DNA of 64,000 nucleotides from Lachnospiraceae bacterium UBA7050. Its GTDB lineage: Bacteria; Bacillota; Clostridia; Lachnospirales; Lachnospiraceae. Positions 8,901-17,180 of the stretch are shown one piece after another. Location of the stretch: assembly GCA_002493905.1 (NCBI GenBank), contig DLAJ01000037.1:13888-77887 (forward strand), written 5' to 3'. The notes beneath the pieces were generated by a model. It saw only the letters and a list, made by a program, of their open reading frames with translations. It did not search any database and was not told where the DNA came from. The translations under genes were made by a program, and so were the position numbers. Position 1 is the stretch's first letter. Each line of letters begins with the position of its first letter.

Positions 8901-9034
8901 TCTTGCTTCCTCCCGGTAGTTATTCTTCTATGAATCTTGCCAAGTAGCTGCCCGCGCGTAAGTGATGCGCCGGGCGGAATATGAAGTTGTCCGTCCCGTC
9001 TGCCACGAGTGACAAAAAGGGGCGGGGAATTTTT

Positions 9035-9063
9035 ATACTAGCAGATGGGAGAGGACATGTCAA
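9035..9063 (-). promoter_or_regulatory. Sigma-A promoter of the ABC exporter operon
   Basis: Reverse strand TTGACA, 17-bp spacer, TAGTAT. The rest of the 350-bp gap between this operon and the next plus-strand gene holds no gene I can support. Confidence 0.7.
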
Positions 9064-9253
9064 TAGAAAAACAGGGTGGACTTAGGCAAAAAAATTACGA
9101 GAAAAAATTATTTCGAAAACATGGATTGAAATATAGCAGAAATAATTGTAGTATAATAAGTGAAAACAACCTATTTGAGCGGGAATATGCGAAGAAAGAT
9201 GTATAGAGCGGTAATCTATTAACGCATGGAGAATGGATGGAGGGGCGCAGGCA

Positions 9254-9700
9254 ATGGTTTCGGTTATGAAGTCAAACACGAAATACAAACTTCTGATTCT
9301 GTTATGCTGTGTGATAGCGGCGAGACTGTTATATTTGCAGCTTACGGAAAAAAAGGAACTGATCATGACGCCGTCAACCCATCGGCAGGTAGTATTTTTA
9401 GAGACAAATAATGAGCAGTTAACATCCAAATATAAAGTTTATTTTTGCTTGTATGACCCTGAATGTAATTATATTCAGGTCTGTATCAAGATACCCAGGG
9501 ACGATCAGACATTGTGGAGTCATCCGGACAGACTGGCTTTTTCGATTGACGGAGAGGAACCGCAGGGTTACGCACATGCGACGACCGCGACATGGAAGGG
9601 AAATTATTTTATGATTCTTTTGGATGAAGTACCGGAATTTGAGAAGTTTGCGCTTACCTATGAGGGGAAGACCTGTGAGGCATATTTTGGAGACAAATGA
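9254..9700 (+). CDS. Small membrane-anchored hypothetical protein
   Basis: 148 residues. I chose the ATG that sits 9-10 bp after GGAGGGG; an ATG 21 bp upstream has no site. An N-terminal membrane segment (YKLLILLCCVIAARLLYLQL) is followed by a beta-rich extracytoplasmic domain with two cysteines in LYDPECNYIQVCI. No family recognised. It is directly followed by a lipoprotein gene on the same strand, and the two may work together at the cell surface. Confidence 0.7.
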   Translation: MVSVMKSNTKYKLLILLCCVIAARLLYLQLTEKKELIMTPSTHRQVVFLETNNEQLTSKYKVYFCLYDPECNYIQVCIKIPRDDQTLWSHPDRLAFSIDGEEPQGYAHATTATWKGNYFMILLDEVPEFEKFALTYEGKTCEAYFGDK

Positions 9701-9736
9701 TGGATGCCCGCGTTTTTGGGGAAGGGGAAAACCGAT

Positions 9737-10873
9737 ATGAACGGAATCGCAAAAAAACGAATAACCTATATCCTGCTGCTGGCGTTCTGCCTGCTTTTTG
9801 CGGGATGTAGTCGAAAACAGACCGATCAGGAACTTTTGAACAGTACGATCTGTGAAGAGACGGATGCGCGCCGGATTGTGGAGCTGTTATTGGAAAAGCG
9901 GAGGGAACTGATGCAGACGATCGAAAATTTTTCTTCCGAAGAAGAACTGCTTTCCGCGCTGGAGGAAGTCTATACAGCGGAAAAAGCGGGCGCGATGTAT
10001 GCGGAATGGCTGTGTGAGGAAAGATTCGGATTATATGAAAAATCTGACGACGGTGCGCTCGTACGGAAGGAGGACGCGCTGCTGCCGGTGACGTATGAAG
10101 AGTATGAAGTTTCGATTCTGTCGTATTCCGAAGAAGAGGCGGAAGCGTTTGTGATCTGGCGGCCTGCGGATTTATCCGGCAGCGGACAAAGCGATTATCT
10201 GGAAACGGCGGAGCTTCTTTCTGTTACGAAAAATGAGCAGGGCTTCCGGCTGGCGGTCTGTGGAAGCGGCGCGATATACAGACAATATTTTTCCGAAGAA
10301 GGGGAGGAAGCGGCGCAGGAGGACGATGCATCGGAGATACCGTCCGAGGAAGAAGCATATGACATTGTAAAAGAATTGTTTGAGAAATGGGCGGACTATG
10401 ACTATCGGTTTTTGGGGGACTATCCGGCGGAGCTTATTGCGATTGACGGATATGATTATAAGCCCTATCCTTCCGACAGTTTTTCTTCCATGGAGGATCT
10501 GCTTGCACAGTTGGGCGAGATCATGACACCGGGCTGCGTGCGGCAGTTTCAAAGCATTTGGCTGGAGCGGGAGATTCCCTTTTATCTGGAGCAGGACGGT
10601 GTCCTATATAAGGTTGACGCCATCGTACCGGAATGGACGAAAGATTCTGTCTATGCAGTGGTCGTAAAAGAATGCGGACCGGGAAGCATCCATGCCTTTG
10701 TGGTCGGGAATGAGGGCGGCGAAAGCGATGAGTACAGAATGGTCTATGAAATTTTTCTTGTAAAAACGGCGCAGGGATGGAGAGCAGACCAGATTCATCA
10801 CGGCTCGGTCGAGATCGATGAGGCGTGGCCGGCGGAAGACGGTTATACGTTTTCTATCTACACAAGAAGCTGA
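9737..10873 (+). CDS. Predicted lipoprotein of unknown function
   Basis: 378 residues. The chosen ATG (MNGIAKKR) follows GGGGAAAACCGAT and gives a proper lipoprotein signal: basic start, hydrophobic core ILLLAFCLLF, lipobox FAGC. The mature protein is very acidic with two similar halves: each has an EEA-rich start followed by a helical segment ending in a strand such as ISEEEAYDIVKELFEKW and ARRIVELLLEKRREL. This suggests a duplicated small domain. It lies 36 bp after the previous gene and ends at a terminator. Function unknown. Confidence 0.8.
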   Translation: MNGIAKKRITYILLLAFCLLFAGCSRKQTDQELLNSTICEETDARRIVELLLEKRRELMQTIENFSSEEELLSALEEVYTAEKAGAMYAEWLCEERFGLYEKSDDGALVRKEDALLPVTYEEYEVSILSYSEEEAEAFVIWRPADLSGSGQSDYLETAELLSVTKNEQGFRLAVCGSGAIYRQYFSEEGEEAAQEDDASEIPSEEEAYDIVKELFEKWADYDYRFLGDYPAELIAIDGYDYKPYPSDSFSSMEDLLAQLGEIMTPGCVRQFQSIWLEREIPFYLEQDGVLYKVDAIVPEWTKDSVYAVVVKECGPGSIHAFVVGNEGGESDEYRMVYEIFLVKTAQGWRADQIHHGSVEIDEAWPAEDGYTFSIYTRS

Positions 10874-10900
10874 TCTAAGATATGGAATTGCTATGAAAAA

Positions 10901-10934
10901 GGGCAGAACCGGATTTCGCGGTTTCTGCCCTTTT
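10901..10934 (+). terminator. Rho-independent terminator
   Basis: GGGCAGAACCG pairs with CGGTTTCTGCCC (one bulge), followed by TTTT. Confidence 0.85.
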
Positions 10935-10957
10935 GCTTAGGTGCGGTCGCGCGGTGA

Positions 10958-10986
10958 TTGAGTTTACAGGAAAATTATGCTATAAT
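10958..10986 (+). promoter_or_regulatory. Sigma-A promoter of cardiolipin synthase gene
   Basis: TTGAGT, 17-bp spacer, TATAAT, about 60 bp before the start codon and just after the previous terminator. Confidence 0.75.
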
Positions 10987-11049
10987 AGGCACGAACTTAT
11001 CGGATGCGGTTCGCCGCAGCGTGGGACAGGCATGAGAAGCGAGGTAGTT

Positions 11050-12594
11050 ATGAGCACGAACCATACGATTAAAAATCAGGCGTCAGGCATCACCAGAGCG
11101 ATCACAGTCGGCATTGCCGTGATCTTGCAGGTGGTGACGATGGTATTGCTTGTATTATATTTGAGACAATTATCAGTCTGGGTTTACTATGCAATTGAAA
11201 TGTTCAGCGTGATCCTGATCTTTGCGCTGGTTAATGACAGTGAATCTTATAAGCAATTCTGGGTGATCATTGTTCTCCTTCTGCCGATGTTCGGATTCTT
11301 TTTGTACTTTATGTGGGGCAGAAGAAGGTCGAACAGTAAGACAAACCGTCATATCCGCGAGGTGGAACAAAGGATGCTGGACAGCTTAAAGCAGGATGAG
11401 GACGATGAACTGCTGGCTCATTTTCAGAGCATCCATCCGAACAAGGTGCAGATCAGCCGGTACCTTGCGAGAGAAGGATTTCCGATGTATAACAATACAA
11501 CCGTAAAGTATTACGGTCTTGGCGAGCAGATGAAAGAAGCCATGTTAGAGGATATCCGGCATGCAAAATCTTATATATTTATGGAATATTTTATTATAAA
11601 GGACGGCGTTTTCTGGCAGGATGTATACGAGCTGTTAAAAGAGAAAGTAAAAGAAGGAGTCGAGGTATGGCTTCTTCTGGATGATTTCGGCTGTATCCTG
11701 ATTAACACCAGACAGTTCCGCGAAGAGGTGCGTGCAGCCGGTATCCAGCTTGCGGAGTTTGCGCCGATTCACAAGGACATTAACCGGCTTTCTTTTAATT
11801 ACCGCAATCATCAGAAGATCACGATTATTGACGGAAATATCGGATATACCGGAGGGATCAATCTTGCTGATGAGTATATCAATGAAGTGGAACGGTTCGG
11901 ACACTGGAAGGATACAGCGGTGCGCTTAGAGGGTGCGGGTGTTTATTCGCTGACCTGTTTCTTTTTGGAGATGTGGCAGATTGCAGAGAATACGGAAGAA
12001 TTGGATTATGCTTTATACAAACCGACCGTGCGGATAGAGTCGGAGAGCATGGTGCAGCCGTTTGCGGACGGTCCGGCGAACAACCCGAAAAATACGGCAG
12101 AAAGCGCCTATACGCATATGATCAATAAGGCGCGGGATTATATTTATATTACGACACCGTATTTAGTCCTTGACCAGAAGATGGCGGACGATCTGTGCAG
12201 GGCGGCGGAAAGCGGCGTGGATGTGCGTATTATCACGCCCCACAAATACGATAAATGGTATGTGTATATGGTTACGGTTTCCAATTACGGACGGCTGATG
12301 GAAAAAGGCGTCCGGGTATACGAATATGAGCCGGGTTTTATTCACGCAAAAAACGTAGTTGTGGATGATGAGATTGCGGTCTGCGGTACGGTCAATATTG
12401 ATTACCGGAGCTTTTATCTTCATTATGAGGATGCGGTGCTGATGAGCAAAACGCCTGCGGTTATGGAAATCAAACAGGATTTCTTTGATACGCTTGAAAG
12501 CTGCAAGGAAATACAATATGCCGAGTGGATGCACCGTCCTTTGCGCCAGCGGTTTGTCCAGTCGGTGCTTCGGTTGTTCTCGCCGCTTTTATAG
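11050..12594 (+). CDS. cls: Cardiolipin synthase (phospholipase D type)
   Basis: 514 residues. It condenses two phosphatidylglycerol molecules to cardiolipin at the membrane. Two N-terminal membrane helices (about 20-40 and 48-80) precede two PLD domains with catalytic motifs NHQKITIIDGN and HAKNVVVDDE, each followed by a G-G/T-x-N segment (TGGINLADEY, CGTVNIDYRS). I chose the ATG with GAGGTAGTT upstream over two earlier in-frame starts without a site. It has its own promoter and is followed by hairpins. Confidence 0.94.
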   Translation: MSTNHTIKNQASGITRAITVGIAVILQVVTMVLLVLYLRQLSVWVYYAIEMFSVILIFALVNDSESYKQFWVIIVLLLPMFGFFLYFMWGRRRSNSKTNRHIREVEQRMLDSLKQDEDDELLAHFQSIHPNKVQISRYLAREGFPMYNNTTVKYYGLGEQMKEAMLEDIRHAKSYIFMEYFIIKDGVFWQDVYELLKEKVKEGVEVWLLLDDFGCILINTRQFREEVRAAGIQLAEFAPIHKDINRLSFNYRNHQKITIIDGNIGYTGGINLADEYINEVERFGHWKDTAVRLEGAGVYSLTCFFLEMWQIAENTEELDYALYKPTVRIESESMVQPFADGPANNPKNTAESAYTHMINKARDYIYITTPYLVLDQKMADDLCRAAESGVDVRIITPHKYDKWYVYMVTVSNYGRLMEKGVRVYEYEPGFIHAKNVVVDDEIAVCGTVNIDYRSFYLHYEDAVLMSKTPAVMEIKQDFFDTLESCKEIQYAEWMHRPLRQRFVQSVLRLFSPLL

Positions 12595-12707
12595 TAAAAT
12601 TTCAGGTTCGGAAATGCCCAATGCATTTTGTAAGATAGGAATTTTTTCCATTCCAGAAGAAATGCCTTCGGCATTTCTTCGAAAGAATTTGCGGAACGCA
12701 AACTCTG

Positions 12708-12731
12708 AAAGACCGCGTTGCGGTCTTTTTT
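12708..12731 (+). terminator. Rho-independent terminator, first of two
   Basis: AAAGACCGC / GCGGTCTTT with a GTT loop and a T-run. Confidence 0.8.
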
Positions 12732-12781
12732 ATGTATTAGGAAATTTCTCGCTCCCAGAAGAATCGCAAAGCGATTCTTCG

Positions 12782-12809
12782 AAAGACTTTCCGCAGGAAA
12801 GTCTTTTTT
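12782..12809 (+). terminator. Rho-independent terminator, second of two
   Basis: AAAGACTTTCC / GGAAAGTCTTT with a GCA loop and a T-run. Confidence 0.8.
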
Positions 12810-12963
12810 ACATGGATTTTACATAGAATTTGCCGGAATATTACATGCTTATGGTAACATGTCTCTGAATATGAGAGACACGAAAGAAATGTGTATCGTG
12901 TGGATATTATTATTATCGGTAAGATGCAGGATATGCAAATCTTGGAAAGGGCATGGTATCTGA

Positions 12964-14724
12964 ATGGATTTTTTCGGCGTATTGACGATGATTGGCGGGC
13001 TGGCGCTGTTTTTGTATGGAATGGACGTAATGGGAACTGGATTGTCCAAAGCGTCGGGAGGGCGGATGGAAAAAATATTGGAGCGCCTTACCGACAGTAC
13101 CGTAAAAGGCGTGCTGCTCGGCGCTGCCGTCACTGCTGTGATCCAGAGTTCGTCGGCAACGACGGTCATGGTAGTCGGGTTTGTCAATTCAGGAATTATG
13201 AAGCTGTCGCAGGCGATCGGCGTGATCATGGGAGCGAATATCGGAACGACTGTGACGTCATGGATTCTCGGTTTAGCCGGAGTTGAGAGTGACGCGTTCT
13301 TCATCCGTCTGCTCAAACCTGCGTCGTTTTCTCCGGTGCTGGCAATGATCGGCGTTGCGATGATGATGTTTGCCAAACGGGAAAAGAAGAAAGATATCGG
13401 TATGATTCTGATTGGCTTTGCCGTGCTGATGTTTGGGATGGACACGATGTCCGGTGCAGTAAAACCGCTTGCCGGCGTGCCGGAGTTCACGAATCTGCTG
13501 ATTGTGTTTTCCAATCCGCTGTTTGGTATTCTGGCAGGCGCGCTATTAACGGCAGTTATTCAGAGCTCGTCGGCATCGGTCGGTATTTTACAGGCGCTCT
13601 GTCTGACCGGTTCCGTGACATATGCAACGGCGATTCCGATCATTCTCGGACAAAATATAGGAACCTGCGTAACCGCGCTGCTTTCGGCGATCGGAGCAAA
13701 CAGGAATGCAAGGCGAGCCTCCCTTGTACATTTATATTTTAATATCATTGGTGTGCTGAGCTTTATGATCGTATTCTATACGCTGCAGGCATTTTTTCAT
13801 TTTGCCTTTCTGAACGACGCGGCAACGCCGTGGGGCATCGCGGTTATACACAGCATTTTTAATGTGGCGGCAACGCTTGTGCTGCTGCCGTTTGCAAAGG
13901 TTTTGGAGAAGCTTGCCTGTGCGTCTGTAAAGGATGGGGACGGAAAGGAGCAGGCGCCGGGGGAGGTAAGGTATTTGGAGGAGCGTTTTCTGGATACGCC
14001 GTCTCTGGCGGTGGAACAATGCCGGAATGCGGCGGTTCAGATGTCAGAACTGACAAAAAAGGTATTACAGGGAGCGGTCGCTTTGGTCGGCGCATACGGG
14101 GAAGAGGCGGCGCAGAAAGTGGCAGCGTTGGAAGAACAGGTCGACCGCTATGAGGATGAGATCGGAACGTATCTTGTCAAGCTTGCCGCGAAAGATTTGT
14201 CAGAGCGCGACAGCCGGACCGTCTCGGAGCTTCTGCATTGTATCGGCGATTTTGAGCGGATTTCCGATCACGCGGTCAATATTGCGGATGCGGCGCGGAA
14301 GATGCGGCGCAAGGATATGGATTTTTCAAAAAAAGCGGCGGAGGAGCTTGCGGTCTACACGGAGGCCGTTTTTGAGGTCGTAGATGTGTCATTTCAGGCG
14401 TTTGCAGCCGGGCAGCGCGATCTTGCGCAGGAGGTGGAGCCAATCGAAGAGGTGATCGACGAACTTCATAAAGAGATCAACCGCCGCCATATGAAGCGCC
14501 TGCGCAAAGGGAAATGCACGATTGAGATGGGATTTATCCTGTCCGATATTACGACAAGCTATGAGCGGATTTCGGACCATTGCTCAAATATTGCGGTAAC
14601 AATGCTGCAGGTTGAGGAAGATGTATATGATGCGCATGAGTATATTCTGTCCATGCGGAATAAGAACAAAGAAGAATTTGAACGGGAGGTATTTCATTTC
14701 AGAAATCGTTTTATGCTGCCGTGA
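12964..14724 (+). CDS. Na/phosphate cotransporter family protein with PhoU-like domain
   Basis: 586 residues. The N-terminal ~310 residues are membrane-spanning and contain the two inverted NptA-type signatures QSSSATTVMVVGFVNSG and QSSSASVGILQALCLTG. The C-terminal ~230 residues are a helical PhoU-like domain with two similar repeats (DFERISDHAVNIAD and SYERISDHCSNIAV). The family couples inward sodium to phosphate movement; the PhoU part is thought to be regulatory. GGAAAGGG lies ~11 bp upstream of the ATG. The gene is single, between the hairpin array and a converging gene. Confidence 0.93.
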   Translation: MDFFGVLTMIGGLALFLYGMDVMGTGLSKASGGRMEKILERLTDSTVKGVLLGAAVTAVIQSSSATTVMVVGFVNSGIMKLSQAIGVIMGANIGTTVTSWILGLAGVESDAFFIRLLKPASFSPVLAMIGVAMMMFAKREKKKDIGMILIGFAVLMFGMDTMSGAVKPLAGVPEFTNLLIVFSNPLFGILAGALLTAVIQSSSASVGILQALCLTGSVTYATAIPIILGQNIGTCVTALLSAIGANRNARRASLVHLYFNIIGVLSFMIVFYTLQAFFHFAFLNDAATPWGIAVIHSIFNVAATLVLLPFAKVLEKLACASVKDGDGKEQAPGEVRYLEERFLDTPSLAVEQCRNAAVQMSELTKKVLQGAVALVGAYGEEAAQKVAALEEQVDRYEDEIGTYLVKLAAKDLSERDSRTVSELLHCIGDFERISDHAVNIADAARKMRRKDMDFSKKAAEELAVYTEAVFEVVDVSFQAFAAGQRDLAQEVEPIEEVIDELHKEINRRHMKRLRKGKCTIEMGFILSDITTSYERISDHCSNIAVTMLQVEEDVYDAHEYILSMRNKNKEEFEREVFHFRNRFMLP

Positions 14725-14839
14725 GGGTGAGAATCGGAAAATCGGCAATTTGTCCACGAATGCCACAAATCTGTCGATGGCAGACGCAGATTTGAAATTT
14801 GTGCTGCACCGCCGCGCAAATGCCCCGGAATAGGAATTT

Positions 14840-15610
14840 TTATGTCAGAATCTGCGTCAGCAGTTCCGACGGCGCATGAATGATGCGGGACGCGCCGTGT
14901 TCGTGCAGGAACGCTTCGCTGCGAAAGCCCCATGTGACACTTACGCAGTCCATGCCTGCGGCGGCAGCAGTGGCAATGTCCACGTCGGAATCGCCGACAT
15001 AGAGAGCGCGGCAGACAGAAAGCGGGTCTGCGGGAGCGCCGGATGTGGGAGCGCCGGATGCGGGACCACCGGATACGGATGCGGAACCGCTGTTTGTGGA
15101 ACCGCCCCTGCAGGGAACAGGGCCGGCAGTGGATGCATTCAGTTCGCGGAGCGCGGCATGCACCGAATCGGGCGCTGGCTTGCGCCGTACATTTTCGCGT
15201 TCGCCGATCGCAACCGGAATCCATTTGGAGAAATAGAGGGAGCAGAGTGTTTTGACGGCAGCGTCGGGTTTATTGGAGACGACGGCGAGCCGGAGACCTC
15301 TGCTTTTTAGCGCGTCAAGCATCGAAAGGATTCCGTCGTAGGGCGCGGTGCAGTCGTTGCAGTGCGCTTCGTAATGAGTACGGAAATGGGACAGAGTCTC
15401 TTCTATAACAGTGTCGCCGGCTGATTTCGGTACTACGCGGCGGATGAGTGTGCGTGCGCCGTTTCCTACTGCAAGGCGTACCTCTTCTAATGTGCACGTG
15501 GGAAAGCCCATCACGGATAAGGCGTGATTGACGCTGTTTTTTAAGTCTTCCAGTGTGTTTAGTAAGGTGCCGTCCAGATCAAAAATAATGGTGTCGTAAA
15601 AAGGCTGCAT
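14840..15610 (-). CDS. HAD-IA phosphatase (phosphoglycolate phosphatase-like) with repeat insertion
   Basis: 256 residues. HAD motifs: DLDGTLLNT with nucleophile D11 and D13, VVSNK at 111-115, K144 in RRKPAPD, and GDSDVDIATAAAAG with D207 and D211. The cap region fits the phosphoglycolate phosphatase/pyrophosphatase PpaX type, which dephosphorylates small metabolites in the cytosol. Between motif III and motif IV (about residues 160-197) there is a Ser/Gly/Ala/Pro-rich insertion with 5-residue repeats that normal members lack. GGGAGGCACCCC precedes the ATG. Exact substrate unknown. Confidence 0.9.
   Translation of the reverse strand: MQPFYDTIIFDLDGTLLNTLEDLKNSVNHALSVMGFPTCTLEEVRLAVGNGARTLIRRVVPKSAGDTVIEETLSHFRTHYEAHCNDCTAPYDGILSMLDALKSRGLRLAVVSNKPDAAVKTLCSLYFSKWIPVAIGERENVRRKPAPDSVHAALRELNASTAGPVPCRGGSTNSGSASVSGGPASGAPTSGAPADPLSVCRALYVGDSDVDIATAAAAGMDCVSVTWGFRSEAFLHEHGASRIIHAPSELLTQILT
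15032..15076. repeat. 3 x 15-bp in-frame tandem repeat
   Basis: Units GGGAGCGCCGGATGT, GGGAGCGCCGGATGC and GGGACCACCGGATAC on the plus strand. On the reverse strand they encode 5-residue units (A/T/V)SG(A/G)P in the insertion of the HAD phosphatase. Confidence 0.9.
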
Positions 15611-15670
15611 GGGGTGCCTCCCAGAGTGAATTTTGGTTTTATTATAGGAAGGTTTCGGTATAAAAGCAAG

Positions 15671-15707
15671 AAATACCGGCAGCTTTTGATTCCGGCTGCC
15701 GGTATTT
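15671..15707 (-). terminator. Terminator-like hairpin for the reverse-strand exporter operon
   Basis: Thirteen-bp stem AAATACCGGCAGC / GCTGCCGGTATTT. On the reverse strand it lies just after the stop of the last gene of the NatAB-like operon and is followed by a T-rich stretch. Confidence 0.7.
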
Positions 15708-15724
15708 TGTGTGTCAGATAAATT

Positions 15725-17179
15725 TTACTTTCCTTTCAGCATGCCGATCAATGCCGCCGGTTTCGGCGGATTGCCCTTATAAAGCGACATCATGCGGTAT
15801 ACTTTTCCGGCTGCAGCCAGACAGAGTACAACGCAGGCAAGTACGATCGCCAGAGAAATGCATGCGGTCGGAATGGAGACGTAGCCCAAAAGCACACGGC
15901 TCGGCGTCACCAGTATCGACGTAAACGGAACGAAGTCGTACCATACGGGTGATGCAGGCATATCCCCCGTCATTGCGCCGGAGGAGATCACAGCAAAGAA
16001 GCTGACGATCAGGATGAGCGTAAACAGGCTGTTTGTTGAAGATAAATCCTCCGGCTTGCTTGCGAGGGAGCCGCCGATTGCAGCAAGTCCGCAGTAGAGC
16101 GCAAACGCGCCGATGATCATGAGCAGGGCAAGAAGGGCGCCGCCGATCGTAAACATTCCCGACATATCGCCGAGCAGATCAAAGAAAGCGATCAAAGTCA
16201 TGTCGGTCTGCGGATTGATCATTTTTACAAACATGGTGCCGGCCGCAAAGCCGCCGACAAGCGCTGCGATCCAGAGGACGAACTGGAGGGTGCTTGCGGT
16301 GATGATGGCAAATACTTTTCCGAATATCATGGCTGCCGGCTTGACGGAGACTAAAAACGTATCCATCAGCTTCGAGGTCTTTTCCATGATGACACAGTTT
16401 GCAACGCCCTGTCCGTAGAAAAGAACAAGGAAATAGATCAGCATGATATTGAAATACGGCAGGATCATGGATAAAACCGGTTTCATTGCGGTGATGGGAT
16501 CATCAGGGTCTTCATTCTCATTTTCTACGGGCTGTCCGTCTGCCGTGACATGCGCGGTCTGTGTTACGACCGGAACGGAAAGCTCAGCGAGCGTTTCATA
16601 GGAAATGCCAGCCTTTTCGCTGAGAACAAGCCGGAAGTACAGATTGATATGGTCCTTGAGAGCTTCCGCGTCGTCTTTTGAAATATCGCACTCATCCGTG
16701 CGCAGCAGGGTAAAGCGGTAGGTTCCGCTTCCTGCAAGGGGATCCGTGAAATCCGTCTTGTCTGCCTCCGAGGCATATTCCGTATCGGACTCAGCCGGAG
16801 CCGTGCCCTGCCTGTCAACCGCCAGAATCAGGCTCATCGGATTTGCATCGGCAAGCTCTTTCGCTCTGTCGAGATCGCCCCCGCAGTCGGTATAGGAAAT
16901 ACCCGAAAAACGGGGGTTTCCCATCTGGTTTAAGAAATTAAAATCAACGGAAACAGGTGTATTGTCCACAACGTATACGTCCGTGACCGGCGACGGTTCA
17001 TCCGCTTTTGCGGTATGTTTTCCGAACGCCTCCGCGCAGGGCATGATAACTGCGGGAAGCAGGAAGCAGACTGCCGCGAGAAGAATCGTAATCAAGCGGT
17101 AGCTTTTTGCCTCAAGCTGGCGTGCAAGCGTAAATGAAAAAACTTGTTTGGTTGCGTCTGACTGACTGATTTTACTCAT
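15725..17179 (-). CDS. ABC-2 type exporter permease, NatB-like (second)
   Basis: 484 residues. A first membrane helix (about 33-50) is followed by a ~180-residue extracytoplasmic domain, then a block of about five helices (MLIYFLVLFYGQGVANCV onward). This is the layout of NatB-type ABC-2 permeases (COG1668). The motif EKTSKLMDTFLVSVKPAAMIFGK matches a segment of its neighbour (EKASKLIELLMVSVKPLAL), showing the two are paralogues and likely a heterodimer. It begins one base after the preceding gene ends. Substrate unknown; sodium or a small toxic compound is possible by family. Confidence 0.9.
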   Translation of the reverse strand: MSKISQSDATKQVFSFTLARQLEAKSYRLITILLAAVCFLLPAVIMPCAEAFGKHTAKADEPSPVTDVYVVDNTPVSVDFNFLNQMGNPRFSGISYTDCGGDLDRAKELADANPMSLILAVDRQGTAPAESDTEYASEADKTDFTDPLAGSGTYRFTLLRTDECDISKDDAEALKDHINLYFRLVLSEKAGISYETLAELSVPVVTQTAHVTADGQPVENENEDPDDPITAMKPVLSMILPYFNIMLIYFLVLFYGQGVANCVIMEKTSKLMDTFLVSVKPAAMIFGKVFAIITASTLQFVLWIAALVGGFAAGTMFVKMINPQTDMTLIAFFDLLGDMSGMFTIGGALLALLMIIGAFALYCGLAAIGGSLASKPEDLSSTNSLFTLILIVSFFAVISSGAMTGDMPASPVWYDFVPFTSILVTPSRVLLGYVSIPTACISLAIVLACVVLCLAAAGKVYRMMSLYKGNPPKPAALIGMLKGK

Positions 17180-17180
17180 A

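Larger units (their letters stand above)
12653..12809 (+). repeat. Tandem twin-hairpin modules
   Basis: Five hairpins in 157 bp. Module 1: an 11-bp stem at 12656-12680 (loop TTC), an imperfect stem near 12685-12706 (loop GAA), and a terminator stem at 12708-12728 (loop GTT). Module 2: a 10-bp stem at 12758-12780 (loop AAA) and an 11-bp terminator stem at 12782-12806 (loop GCA). Both modules share the frame CCAGAAGAA - hairpin - TTCTTCGAAAGA - hairpin - TCTTTTTT, while the stem interiors differ. The remainder of the 370-bp gap before the next gene holds nothing else I can support. Confidence 0.85.

Noticed and set aside
9125..9157. TTGAAA ... TATAAT before the small membrane protein gene
   Set aside because: The spacer is 21 bp, too long for a normal sigma-A promoter.
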